Of a DNA stretch of 64,000 nt, positions 8,119 through 16,368 are shown piece after piece. The notes under the pieces are model-generated. The model was not told the DNA's origin, made no database searches, and was given only the letters and a program-made list of their open reading frames with translations. Origin of the DNA: Shimia sp. (GTDB taxonomy: Bacteria; Pseudomonadota; Alphaproteobacteria; Rhodobacterales; Rhodobacteraceae); assembly GCA_024224295.1 (NCBI GenBank), contig JAAENN010000020.1, positions 62,001 to 126,000 of the forward strand, written 5' to 3'. Position numbers and translations under genes: made by a program. Numbering within the stretch: the first letter of the stretch is position 1; each line of letters opens with the position of its first letter.

Positions 8119-8778
8119 ATGCTCGAGTTCGACAATGTGAGTAAGTCCTTTTGGACCGGCACGCAGCGCAAGGTCATCCTTGAACGCGTCTCTTTTCGTG
8201 TCGAATTGGGCAACTCCCTAGGCATCCTCGCCCCCAACGGCACTGGCAAAACCACACTTATCAATATGATGGCGGGGTTGGAGAAACCGGACGAAGGCGT
8301 GATCCGCCGCGATTGCCGGATTTCCTTCCCTCTCGGTTTTATGGGCGGTGTCGTAAACAAGCAAAACGCAGTGGAAAACAGTCGCTACATCGCGCGTCTC
8401 TATGGGCTTGATCCAGACTATGTCGAAGCTTTTTGCCGCTGGCTGTGCAATCTCGGTGAGTATTTTGAGCAACCGCTGGGCACCTATTCGTCCGGTATGC
8501 GATCCCGCTTTACCTTTGCCCTAATGCTCGCGCTGGACTTCGACATCTACCTTATTGACGAGGGCATGCCGTCCTCTACCGATGTGGACTTCAACAAAAA
8601 AGCCGGTGACGTGCTCCGCGAACGCCTGCGCACCACCACAATTGTGATTGTGTCACACCAGCCGCAAGTGCTGGAAAAATTTGCCAGATCGGCCGCAGTG
8701 CTGCTGAATGGCAAACTGTATATGTTCGACACCTTGGAAGAGGCCAAACAGCTCTATGACTACCAAACCCAAGGCTAA
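8119..8778 (+). CDS. kpsT: Polysaccharide ABC transporter ATPase (KpsT/BexA/CtrD type)
   Basis: Nucleotide-binding subunit of an ABC-2 exporter that moves capsule-type polysaccharide across the inner membrane. 219 residues. Walker A is APNGTGKTT near residue 38, the ABC signature is YSSGMRSR near residue 122 (the form found in KpsT), Walker B is IYLIDEG near residue 143, and the switch histidine is in VSHQPQ near residue 180. GGGAGC precedes the ATG at 8119. It overlaps kpsE by 23 bases. The membrane subunit KpsM is not encoded next to it. Confidence 0.9.
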   Translation: MLEFDNVSKSFWTGTQRKVILERVSFRVELGNSLGILAPNGTGKTTLINMMAGLEKPDEGVIRRDCRISFPLGFMGGVVNKQNAVENSRYIARLYGLDPDYVEAFCRWLCNLGEYFEQPLGTYSSGMRSRFTFALMLALDFDIYLIDEGMPSSTDVDFNKKAGDVLRERLRTTTIVIVSHQPQVLEKFARSAAVLLNGKLYMFDTLEEAKQLYDYQTQG

Positions 8779-10456
8779 AAAATTTCGCGTTCGTCGCAGC
8801 GAAACCCCGCCCGCCCAACCGTCAGACGCGGTTGCCCAACCGGCTGCGCAACCAGCGCCTCAACCCACCCCGCAGGCACCGCCGCGCGCCGTAAACATGC
8901 CCAATCCGGCACAGCCTGTACCACCATCAGAGGCCGCTCCTGTCCATGTCGCGCAACCCAGCCCCCAAGGGGGGGCGAAGGCTGCTCCGGCTCAACCTGC
9001 GCGGCCCACCCCTCAAGGGGCAGAGGCTGCCATTGACGCCATAAAACGTGAGGGGCTAACCGGTCGCCAACTGCGCATGGCGCGGCGTATGGCACAAAAG
9101 CAAGGCCTTGCAGCAACCTCGGACTATGACGCTGTCCGCCTGCTGCGAGAGGCAGGCATTGACCCGTTTCAGCGCACCAACATGCTGGACCTGATGCCCT
9201 CGGATAAATCCATCAAACAACCCGCCGAAGCGGGCAAGGTGCAGCTGCCGCAAACCATGCCCATGGGCAAAAGCACGCTGCCATCCACCGAAACCATGTC
9301 TCCAGCAGAAATGCGGGCTCTGGAAATTGGCGAAATTCAGAAAGACATTGCGCGCCGCCGCCGCCGTCGTCTGCTCTTGCTGCTGGCGCGCTTGTCGGCC
9401 TTTGTCTTCCTGCCCACGGCCTTCGCCGGCTGGTACTTCTACTCGGTTGCAACCCCGATGTACTCCACGAAATCCGCCTTCTTAGTGCAACAGGCGGACT
9501 CCGCTGGCGCCGGCGGCGCATTGGGCGGACTACTTCCCGCACAACTCAACTCCAATCAGGACGCCATCGCGGTGCAGGACTACCTCACCAGTAAGGACGC
9601 GATGATCCGACTGGACCGCGATGCAGGCTTTAAAGATCATTTCTCTGACACCGAAATTGACCCAATTCAGCGTCTGACTGCGGATCCTTCCAATGAACAG
9701 GCCTACAAGGTCTACAAGAAATTTGTCAAAATCGGCTACGATCCTACCGAAGGCTCCATTCGCATGGAAGTCAGCGCGGCGGATCCGGAGATTGCAACGC
9801 AATTCGCTAAAGCGCTGATTTCTTACGCGGAACAACGCGTAGATGACTTGTCTCAACGCAAGCGCGAAGACCAGTTGCGCGATGCGCGAACGAGCCTGGA
9901 AACCTCCAAACAAGAACGCCGTGATGCCCAAGCCGAGCTGGTCCGCTTACAGGAAAACACGGTGCTCGACCCAGAAGGTGTGATCGCCTCGCTGCGGCAG
10001 CAGATCACCAATCTGGAAATCCAACTCCAAGAAAAGCAACTGCAATTGGCCGCCTTGGAAGACAATGCGCGCCCCAACAAAGCGCGGGTCGATGGAGTGC
10101 GCGGCGACGTGCGCCGCCTTGAGGCGGCTCTGGCACAACAGCGCGCTCGCATGACAGAGGCCACCGCAGGTGAGCAATCCCTGGCCGCCAAGACCTCGCA
10201 AATTCAAATTGCACAGGCGGATCTGGCGACCGCTGATCTGCAAATGCAGACGTCTCTGCAAACACTCAAGCAGACAGAACTGGAGGCGAACCGCCAAGTG
10301 CGCTACCTGACCACCTCGGTGGATCCGGTCTCCGCCCAGGACCCCTCCTATCCACGCAGTTTTGAAAACACGATCTTGGCCTTCCTGATCTTTTCGGGCA
10401 TCTATCTGATGATCTCGCTGACCGCGTCCATCCTCAGAGAACAGGTGTCTTCGTAA
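8756..10456 (+). CDS. kpsE: Capsule export inner-membrane/periplasmic protein (KpsE/BexC/CtrB family) with long N-terminal extension
   Basis: Polysaccharide co-polymerase-type protein that links the inner-membrane exporter to the outer-membrane channel. 566 residues instead of the usual 370-420. Residues 1-100 are rich in proline, alanine and glutamine; residues 100-200 contain a helical stretch. A membrane segment follows a basic RRRRRR block near residue 200, then the periplasmic domain with SKSAFLVQQ-like start and a long coiled coil (residues 370-500), and a C-terminal membrane segment near 540. The start at 8756 lies inside kpsT (23-base overlap); it ends with TAATG, sharing one base with kdsA. 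Confidence 0.87.
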   Translation: MTTKPKAKKFRVRRSETPPAQPSDAVAQPAAQPAPQPTPQAPPRAVNMPNPAQPVPPSEAAPVHVAQPSPQGGAKAAPAQPARPTPQGAEAAIDAIKREGLTGRQLRMARRMAQKQGLAATSDYDAVRLLREAGIDPFQRTNMLDLMPSDKSIKQPAEAGKVQLPQTMPMGKSTLPSTETMSPAEMRALEIGEIQKDIARRRRRRLLLLLARLSAFVFLPTAFAGWYFYSVATPMYSTKSAFLVQQADSAGAGGALGGLLPAQLNSNQDAIAVQDYLTSKDAMIRLDRDAGFKDHFSDTEIDPIQRLTADPSNEQAYKVYKKFVKIGYDPTEGSIRMEVSAADPEIATQFAKALISYAEQRVDDLSQRKREDQLRDARTSLETSKQERRDAQAELVRLQENTVLDPEGVIASLRQQITNLEIQLQEKQLQLAALEDNARPNKARVDGVRGDVRRLEAALAQQRARMTEATAGEQSLAAKTSQIQIAQADLATADLQMQTSLQTLKQTELEANRQVRYLTTSVDPVSAQDPSYPRSFENTILAFLIFSGIYLMISLTASILREQVSS

Positions 10457-11289
10457 TGAAACATGTAAATGTTGGTGCTCTCACCATTGGCAACGACCTT
10501 CCTTTGACGGTCATTGCTGGCCCTTGCCAATTGGAGAGCAAGGACCACGCCGAAATGATCGCAGGCACCATGAAAGAAGCCTGCGCCAAGGTGGGCGCAC
10601 AATATGTCTTCAAAGCCAGCTACGACAAAGCCAACCGCACGTCCCTCACCGGTATACGCGGTCTTGGCCTCGATTCGGGCCTCTCGGTTCTGGACGGCAT
10701 CCGCAAAGACTTTGACGTGCCGGTGCTGACCGACGTGCACACCGAAGAGCAATGCGCGCTGGCGGCTGAGGCCGTCGACATCCTGCAAATCCCCGCATTC
10801 CTGTGCCGCCAAACCGATATGCTCTTGGCCGCAGGTAAAACCGGCGCAGCGGTGAATGTGAAGAAGGGCCAATTCCTGGCGCCTTGGGAGATGGGCAACA
10901 TCGTCACCAAGATCGAAAGCACCGGCAACACCAACATCCTGCTAACAGAGCGCGGCACCTCCTTTGGCTACAACACACTGGTGGCCGACATGCGTTCCCT
11001 GCCGCAAATGGCCAAAACCGGCTACCCGGTGGTGATGGACGCCACCCATTCTGTGCAACAACCCGGAGGCCAAGGCGGCAGTTCAGGCGGCCAGCGTGAA
11101 TTTGCCCCAGTCATGGCCCGCGCCGCTGTCTCTATTGGAACTGCCGCTGTTTTCATCGAAACGCACCAGGATCCGGATAAGGCGCCATCAGATGGGCCGA
11201 ATATGATCCCGCTTGACCAAATGCCACATCTGATTGACACATTGATGCAGTTTGATGCATTGGCCAAAGCCAACCCAATCACAATTTAA
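10456..11289 (+). CDS. kdsA: 3-deoxy-8-phosphooctulonate synthase (Kdo-8-phosphate synthase)
   Basis: Condenses phosphoenolpyruvate and arabinose 5-phosphate to Kdo-8-phosphate in the cytoplasm. 277 residues, the normal length. Clear family motifs: IAGPCQLES near residue 20, FKASYDKANRTS near residue 54, TDVHTEEQC near residue 94, and DATHSVQQPGG near residue 198. It is translationally coupled to kpsE (one shared base). Placement with export genes suggests Kdo supply for a Kdo-linked capsule as in group 2 capsules, in addition to or instead of lipid A core; whether a second kdsA exists elsewhere cannot be seen. Confidence 0.96.
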   Translation: MKHVNVGALTIGNDLPLTVIAGPCQLESKDHAEMIAGTMKEACAKVGAQYVFKASYDKANRTSLTGIRGLGLDSGLSVLDGIRKDFDVPVLTDVHTEEQCALAAEAVDILQIPAFLCRQTDMLLAAGKTGAAVNVKKGQFLAPWEMGNIVTKIESTGNTNILLTERGTSFGYNTLVADMRSLPQMAKTGYPVVMDATHSVQQPGGQGGSSGGQREFAPVMARAAVSIGTAAVFIETHQDPDKAPSDGPNMIPLDQMPHLIDTLMQFDALAKANPITI

Positions 11290-11319
11290 ACGACCCAATT
11301 TGCCTAGAAAGACATTGCT

Positions 11320-12816
11320 ATGAAAAAACCATTGCCCGAAGTGCGCCCAAACACCTGGGAGTTCCTGCGCGACCCGATGATTGCTCCTACTGGATTCCGC
11401 GAATATGACGCGCGCTGGCAGTTCCCTGAGGCGATCAACCTCCCGGGCATGACTGCGCTTGGTTTTGGTCTCGGCACCCAGATGCAACGCCGCGGCATCG
11501 AGCCGGTGATTGCGGTGGGCAACGACTACCGCGACTATTCCGTTTCTATCAAAATGGCGCTGATTGTCGGCCTGATGAAAGCTGGCATTCACGTGAAAGA
11601 CATCGGCCCCGCCCTATCTCCTATGGCTTATTTCTCGCAGTTCCACCTTGATGCGCCAGCCGTAGCTATGGTCACAGCATCGCACAATCCCAATGGTTGG
11701 ACCGGCGTGAAAATGGGCTTTGAAAAGCCCCTGACCCACGGCCCCGACGAAATGGCAGAGCTGCGCGACATCGTGCTCAATGGCGACTTTGACGCACACG
11801 ACGGCGGCAAACATGAGTTTATTGACGGCGTGCGCGAAGCCTATCTTGATGATCTGGTGGGCGACTTCAAAATGTCCCGCCCGTTGAAAGTTGTCTGTGC
11901 CACCGGCAACGGCACCGCCGCCGCCTTTGCCCCCGAACTCTTCAAGCGTATGGGTGTGGAAGTGGTCGAAAGCCACTGTGAGCTGGACTACACGTTCCCG
12001 CACTACAACCCGAACCCTGAAGCCATGGAAATGCTGCACGATATGTCGGGTAGCGTGAAAGCCTCCGGTGCGGACCTCGCACTTGGCTTTGACGGCGACG
12101 GCGACCGCTGCGGCGTTGTGGATGACGAAGGCGAGGAAATCTTTGCGGATAAGGTCGGCGTGATCATGGCCAAGGACCTTGGCAAACTCTACCCCAACAC
12201 CACCTTTGTCGCTGACGTAAAATCCACCGGACTTTATGCCGCCGACCCAGACCTTTTGGCCACCGGCGCCAAAACCGACTACTGGAAAACCGGCCACAGC
12301 CACATGAAGCGCCGCGTGCACGAACTTGGCGCGCTGGCGGGCTTTGAGAAATCTGGCCACTACTTCCTCGCCGGTGACGTGGGCCGTGGTTATGACTGCG
12401 GCATGCGCGTCGCCGTGGAAATCTGCAAAATGCTCGACCGCAACCCGGACATGAAAATGTCGGACATGCGCAAGGCCCTGCCCAAAACCTGGTCCACCCC
12501 CACCATGTCGCCTTACGCGTCAGACACCGAGAAATACGACATTCTGGAACGCATCGTTGGCAAGCTCTCCGCCATGCACGAAGGTGGTGAAAAAATCGCC
12601 GGTCGCGCGATCAACGAAGTTGTCACCGTGAACGGCGCCCGCGTGATCCTAGACAACGGCAGCTGGGGCCTCGTACGCGCTAGCTCCAACACACCAAACC
12701 TTGTGGTGGTGATTGAAAGCAACGAAAGTGACGCCGAAATGCGCCAAATCTTTACCGAGATCGACGCCGTGATCCGCACCGAACCGGGTGTCGGCGACTA
12801 CGATCAGACCATCTAA
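11320..12816 (+). CDS. Phosphomannomutase/phosphoglucomutase
   Basis: Interconverts hexose 1- and 6-phosphates for nucleotide-sugar synthesis. 498 residues with the four alpha-D-phosphohexomutase domains: the phosphoserine loop TASHNPNGW near residue 114, the magnesium loop GFDGDGDRCG near residue 255, the sugar-binding EKSGHYF near residue 346, and the phosphate-binding RASSNTPNL near residue 450. It follows kdsA by 30 bases and is closed by a strong terminator, so it is the last gene of the polysaccharide operon. It could be named algC, manB or pgm; substrate range cannot be decided from sequence alone. Confidence 0.92.
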   Translation: MKKPLPEVRPNTWEFLRDPMIAPTGFREYDARWQFPEAINLPGMTALGFGLGTQMQRRGIEPVIAVGNDYRDYSVSIKMALIVGLMKAGIHVKDIGPALSPMAYFSQFHLDAPAVAMVTASHNPNGWTGVKMGFEKPLTHGPDEMAELRDIVLNGDFDAHDGGKHEFIDGVREAYLDDLVGDFKMSRPLKVVCATGNGTAAAFAPELFKRMGVEVVESHCELDYTFPHYNPNPEAMEMLHDMSGSVKASGADLALGFDGDGDRCGVVDDEGEEIFADKVGVIMAKDLGKLYPNTTFVADVKSTGLYAADPDLLATGAKTDYWKTGHSHMKRRVHELGALAGFEKSGHYFLAGDVGRGYDCGMRVAVEICKMLDRNPDMKMSDMRKALPKTWSTPTMSPYASDTEKYDILERIVGKLSAMHEGGEKIAGRAINEVVTVNGARVILDNGSWGLVRASSNTPNLVVVIESNESDAEMRQIFTEIDAVIRTEPGVGDYDQTI

Positions 12817-12840
12817 GCAGGCTGAAGACACATCATAGGA

Positions 12841-12872
12841 AGGGCGCTCGCGACACTGCAGCGCCCTTTTTT
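12841..12872 (+). terminator. Rho-independent terminator of the kps-kdsA-hexomutase operon
   Basis: AGGGCGCT (12841-12848) pairs with AGCGCCCT (12860-12867) around an 11-base loop, followed by six T. It is 24 bases after the mutase stop and also lies 8 bases beyond the end of the convergent regulator gene. Confidence 0.88.
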
Positions 12873-12879
12873 GATGCTC

Positions 12880-13092
12880 CTAATCCTCCTCCGGCACATA
12901 TTCCAGAATATCGCCCGGCTGACAGCCTAAGTGGGCGCAAATCGCCTCTAGCGTATTGAAACGGATGCCTTTCACCTTGCCTGATTTCAGCAGGCTCAGG
13001 TTTGTCTCGGTCAATCCAATGGCCTGCGCCAACTCACGCGAGGTCATTTTGCGTTTCACCAGTTCTAAGTCGAGGTTGATGCGTATTGGCAT
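12880..13092 (-). CDS. Small Cro/CI-type HTH regulator
   Basis: 70 residues made up of one helix-turn-helix domain (MTSRELAQAIGLTETNLSLL near residue 16 is the HTH core; GIRFNTLEAICAHLGCQPGD follows). This short YozG-like type is often encoded next to a DUF2975 membrane protein, exactly as here: the DUF2975 gene ends 8 bases upstream. The pair probably acts as one unit, with the membrane protein modulating the regulator; that relationship is inference from the recurrent pairing. Confidence 0.85.
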   Translation of the reverse strand: MPIRINLDLELVKRKMTSRELAQAIGLTETNLSLLKSGKVKGIRFNTLEAICAHLGCQPGDILEYVPEED

Positions 13093-13100
13093 AGGGCCTC

Positions 13101-13682
13101 CTACAGGAACTGGCTGTTCTCGTCAGCAATTTCTTGCGCCTGATTGAGCGACCGGCTGATCGCGAAAAACACCGCCGAAAGCACTAGGAAAACCACATCA
13201 ATATCGATGTCGATCAGTACAAACTCCGGACGCAGCTCCGGTGCCAAATGGGTACTCAACACAACCGGCTGCATCGATACATTCAGCGCATTAAGCAGCC
13301 AAAACGCCAGAAACGCATAGGCGCACAGTCGCAAGTGTTTCCCCATCTGCGCAAAGTCCTGCGGGTCTTTCAAAAGCAGGATACGGTCCAGCGCCCAAAA
13401 CCCGACGCCCAAGCTGATCAACGCGGGCCACATCATCGCCATACCAACCAGAAGCGCCCAGAGCGGCGGCACTGGCATATCCAGTGGTAAATCAAAGGCA
13501 TCGGCCAGCATTTCGCCTGTGCCAAGAAAGGCGGAGATCCACAACACCGCCCAGCCAAAGGTGAAATAGACCAGCGTGATCAACATGGCGAGACGGGCCA
13601 CTAGCTTCATGATTTTGCTCCAAAAGTTGTTGTCTTTCAGTAATCCAATTATGTTTTTCATGCAAGCTTTTACGTAAAACAT
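13101..13682 (-). CDS. DUF2975 integral membrane protein
   Basis: 193 residues with four hydrophobic segments (about residues 28-52, 72-97, 115-135 and 150-172), matching the DUF2975 layout. The ATG at 13682 is preceded by AAGG at a usable distance; a second ATG at 13661 (MKNIIGLL) is a possible alternative. It is cotranscribed with the small Cro-type regulator downstream. No enzymatic motif is seen. It may be a sensor or a partner of that regulator. Confidence 0.78.
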   Translation of the reverse strand: MFYVKACMKNIIGLLKDNNFWSKIMKLVARLAMLITLVYFTFGWAVLWISAFLGTGEMLADAFDLPLDMPVPPLWALLVGMAMMWPALISLGVGFWALDRILLLKDPQDFAQMGKHLRLCAYAFLAFWLLNALNVSMQPVVLSTHLAPELRPEFVLIDIDIDVVFLVLSAVFFAISRSLNQAQEIADENSQFL

Positions 13683-13767
13683 AAAACATTTGCCTTGAAA
13701 TGAAAATCAGACCTTCTTAAATAGCCGCCATCCCAAGACGGACTCATTTCAAAAAGGATCATCCCAA

Positions 13768-14136
13768 ATGACACACAACACATTGATGCTTAGCTTGGTT
13801 ACCGCCCTTTCATTGGCGGCTTGTACCGCACCGGTGGATCGTCCCCTGACAGTGGACGGCACCCGGAACGTCAATTTTGACGGCGACTACAACGCCTGCC
13901 ACGCAAAGGCTGCCTCCTTCACCAACGGCGCTGGAGCCGAAAGCGCGGCCATTGGCGCGGTGCTTGGCGCTGGCGTGGGCGCCATTGAGGCCGACGATGA
14001 ATGGGAAGGTGCGGTGGTTGGTGCAATCACCGGCGGCGCCATTGGCGCTGCTGAAAACGCCTCCAAAGTGAATGACGAACGCCGCAACGTTCTGATCCGC
14101 TGCATGCAAAACCGCGGTCATGACGTAATCGGCTAA
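13768..14136 (+). CDS. Glycine-zipper lipoprotein
   Basis: 122 residues. The N-terminus is a lipoprotein signal with lipobox SLAAC ending at Cys19. The central region (residues 52-95) is an alternating glycine/alanine pattern, GAVLGAGVGAIEAD then GAITGGAIGAAENA, as in the glycine-zipper family of outer-membrane or toxin-like membrane-inserting lipoproteins. Two further cysteines are present. GGATC precedes the ATG. Monocistronic: divergent from the DUF2975 gene and closed by its own terminator. Function unknown; a cell-envelope role is likely. Confidence 0.82.
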   Translation: MTHNTLMLSLVTALSLAACTAPVDRPLTVDGTRNVNFDGDYNACHAKAASFTNGAGAESAAIGAVLGAGVGAIEADDEWEGAVVGAITGGAIGAAENASKVNDERRNVLIRCMQNRGHDVIG

Positions 14137-14141
14137 ACACA

Positions 14142-14180
14142 AAACACCCGCAGGCGTCCTCCACCTGCGGGTGTTTCTTT
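14142..14180 (+). terminator. Rho-independent terminator of the lipoprotein gene
   Basis: Perfect 13-base arms AAACACCCGCAGG (14142-14154) and CCTGCGGGTGTTT (14164-14176), 9-base loop, then a T-rich tail. The T-rich side fits the plus-strand lipoprotein gene; the A-rich other side could also serve the convergent peptidase gene. Confidence 0.9.
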
Positions 14181-14198
14181 TCTAATGTGGAAAAGGGC

Positions 14199-16211
14199 TT
14201 AAGCCGCCAGACCACGCCCTTTCAAAAGCGCCTCAACACCCGGCAAACGCCCGCGGAACCTCTTATAGAGTTCATCGGCTTCCACCGATCCACCTGTCGA
14301 CAGGATATGCCGTTCCAATGCTTTGGCCGTCTCCGGATCAAATGCACTCCCCGCCTCTTCAAAGGCCTCAAATGCATCCGCATCCATCACCTCAGACCAC
14401 ATATAGCTGTAATACCCGGAGCTATAGCCATCCCCGGCAAACACATGCGCAAAATGCGGCGTGGCATGGCGCATGGTGATCGCCGCCGGCATGCCGAGTT
14501 CCGCCAAAACTTCCGCCTGCTTCGCCATCGGATCGCTTGGGGCTGCACCTTCATGGAACGCCAGATCGACCAACGCAGAGGCGACATATTCCACCGTGGC
14601 AAAGCCTTGATCAAAGTTCGCCGCGCCCAGCACCTTCTCCAGCATCGCCTGCGGCATCGCCTCGCCGGTCTCCGCATGTGTGGCATACTCCGCCAACACC
14701 TCAGGCACCTCCAGCCAATGTTCATAAAGCTGGCTTGGCAGCTCCACAAAATCCCGCGCCACTGAGGTGCCGGAAATGCTCTCATAGGTCACATTGGACA
14801 ACATCTGATGCAGCGCATGGCCAAACTCGTGGAACAGCGTACGCGCATCGTCATAGCTAAGCAGCGCCGGATCACCCTTTGCAAAATTACAGACATTGAT
14901 CACAACCGGCCCCTGCACCTCAGGGAATTTCGCCTGCCCCCGCATCGCAGAGCACCACGCGCCAGAGCGTTTTCCACCACGCGCAAAGTAGTCGCCAATG
15001 AACACCGCCACATGGGCCCCGTCGCGCGTGACTTCCCACGCCCGACAGTCCTCATGATACAGCGGCACATCCAACTCTTTGAATGCCAAACCAAACAGCT
15101 TGGTCGCACAGGCAAAGCTGGCCTCAATCATGCGATCCAGTTGCAGGTATGGTTTCAGCGCCGCCTCATCGAGATCATGCTCCGCCTTGCGCCGCTTCTC
15201 TGCGTAGTAACGCCAATCCCACGGCGCCAGATCGTCGTTGATGCCATCTACATGCATCATCTCGGTCAGCACGGCGGCATCCGCCTCCGCCCGCGCCTTG
15301 GCCGGGCCCCAGACATCCATCAACAGCCCGCGCACCGCCTCCGGCGTCTTGGCCATCTCTGTTTCCAGCTTGTAGCCGGCAAAGCTGGCATACCCCAGCA
15401 ACTTGGCCCGCTCATCGCGCAGCGCAAGAATCTCCCCCGCAATCGCGCGGTTGTCAGTCTCTCCCCCATTGGCCCCGCGTGCCGCCCACGCCTCAAACGC
15501 TTTCTCGCGCAAATCACGCCGGGGCGAGAACTGCAAAAACGGAACGATGATCGAGCGCGACAGCGTCACCACAGGACCGTCTGCGCCCTTCTCTTCGCCA
15601 GCCGCACGCGCCGCATCCACGGCAAAGTCGGGCAAGCCTTCCAGGTCGGCCTCGGCCAACGGCATGAACCACTCGCGCTCATCGGCCAGCAAGTTCTGCG
15701 TGAACTCCGTGCCCAACACAGCCAGCCGGCCTTTGATCTCTTTCATGCGCGCATCCGCATCACCTTCCAGCGCTGCACCGCCCCGCACAAAACCACGGTG
15801 CGTCAACATCAACACCCGCTGCTGCTCTTCCGTCAGGTCCAGTGTGTCGCGCGCATCCCAAATCGCCTTGATCCGGCCAAACAACGCTTTGTTGGCTGAA
15901 ATCTCTGCCGAATGCGCCGCCAGTTTGGGTGAGAAGTCCCGCTGTAACGCTTCCCGCGCTGGGTTGCTGTCCGCCCCCGAAACCGAGAAGAACACGGACA
16001 ACACCTTATTGAGCCCCTCTCCGGCCACTTCCATGGCTTCAATCGTGTTGGCAAAGCTTGGTGCGTCAGCACTCTCTGCAATCGCCTCAACTTCGGCCTT
16101 ATGCGCGACCAAAGCCTCCTCAAAGGCAAGTGCAAAATCATCATCAGAAATCTTGTCAAACGGGGCGAGCTTAAACGGGGTGTCCCACGCGGACAGCAGC
16201 GGATTTGTCAT
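14199..16211 (-). CDS. M3-family oligopeptidase (Dcp/OpdA type)
   Basis: Cytoplasmic zinc metallopeptidase that degrades short peptides. 670 residues, the normal length for peptidyl-dipeptidase Dcp or oligopeptidase A. The zinc-binding motif LFHEFGHALHQML lies near residue 457. The start at 16211 (MTNPLLSAWDTPF) has AAGGAG at a good distance; a longer frame to 16262 lacks support. It lies downstream of the MoeB-like gene on the same strand, separated by 157 bases that hold the repeat described at 16321-16363. Dcp and OpdA cannot be separated reliably from the motifs. Confidence 0.92.
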   Translation of the reverse strand: MTNPLLSAWDTPFKLAPFDKISDDDFALAFEEALVAHKAEVEAIAESADAPSFANTIEAMEVAGEGLNKVLSVFFSVSGADSNPAREALQRDFSPKLAAHSAEISANKALFGRIKAIWDARDTLDLTEEQQRVLMLTHRGFVRGGAALEGDADARMKEIKGRLAVLGTEFTQNLLADEREWFMPLAEADLEGLPDFAVDAARAAGEEKGADGPVVTLSRSIIVPFLQFSPRRDLREKAFEAWAARGANGGETDNRAIAGEILALRDERAKLLGYASFAGYKLETEMAKTPEAVRGLLMDVWGPAKARAEADAAVLTEMMHVDGINDDLAPWDWRYYAEKRRKAEHDLDEAALKPYLQLDRMIEASFACATKLFGLAFKELDVPLYHEDCRAWEVTRDGAHVAVFIGDYFARGGKRSGAWCSAMRGQAKFPEVQGPVVINVCNFAKGDPALLSYDDARTLFHEFGHALHQMLSNVTYESISGTSVARDFVELPSQLYEHWLEVPEVLAEYATHAETGEAMPQAMLEKVLGAANFDQGFATVEYVASALVDLAFHEGAAPSDPMAKQAEVLAELGMPAAITMRHATPHFAHVFAGDGYSSGYYSYMWSEVMDADAFEAFEEAGSAFDPETAKALERHILSTGGSVEADELYKRFRGRLPGVEALLKGRGLAA

Positions 16212-16320
16212 TGAGTAAATCTCCTTTGCGCCCACCCTAGGCAGCGCTCCAAGGAGGTGCAATCCACCTCATCACTCCGTGCGCAACTGCACAAGATCGA
16301 CGTTCGTGTGCGCCCATCGC

Positions 16321-16363
16321 CACAGTCGCAATACAGCCGTGATACAGACGCAATACCGATGTG
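16321..16363 (-). repeat. 11-base-period repeat, copy A, just after the MoeB-like gene
   Basis: On the minus strand the copy reads as units ATCGGTATTGC, GTCTGTATCAC, GGCTGTATTGC, each 11 bases long. It begins 5 bases after the stop codon of the MoeB-like gene. Gap-free alignment with 50801-50843 gives about 33 identical bases in 43. Following on the minus strand, ATTGC and GCGAT can form a small hairpin. Its role is unknown. Confidence 0.6.
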
Positions 16364-16368
16364 GAAAA

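Noticed and set aside
11614..12360. 248-codon minus-strand frame inside the phosphohexomutase gene
   Set aside because: The opposite strand has all four catalytic loops of the mutase; this frame is a shadow.
14808..15899. 363-codon open frame on the plus strand inside the M3 peptidase gene
   Set aside because: Antisense shadow of a strongly coding gene with intact HEFGH motif; arginine- and histidine-rich, no domain and no ribosome site.
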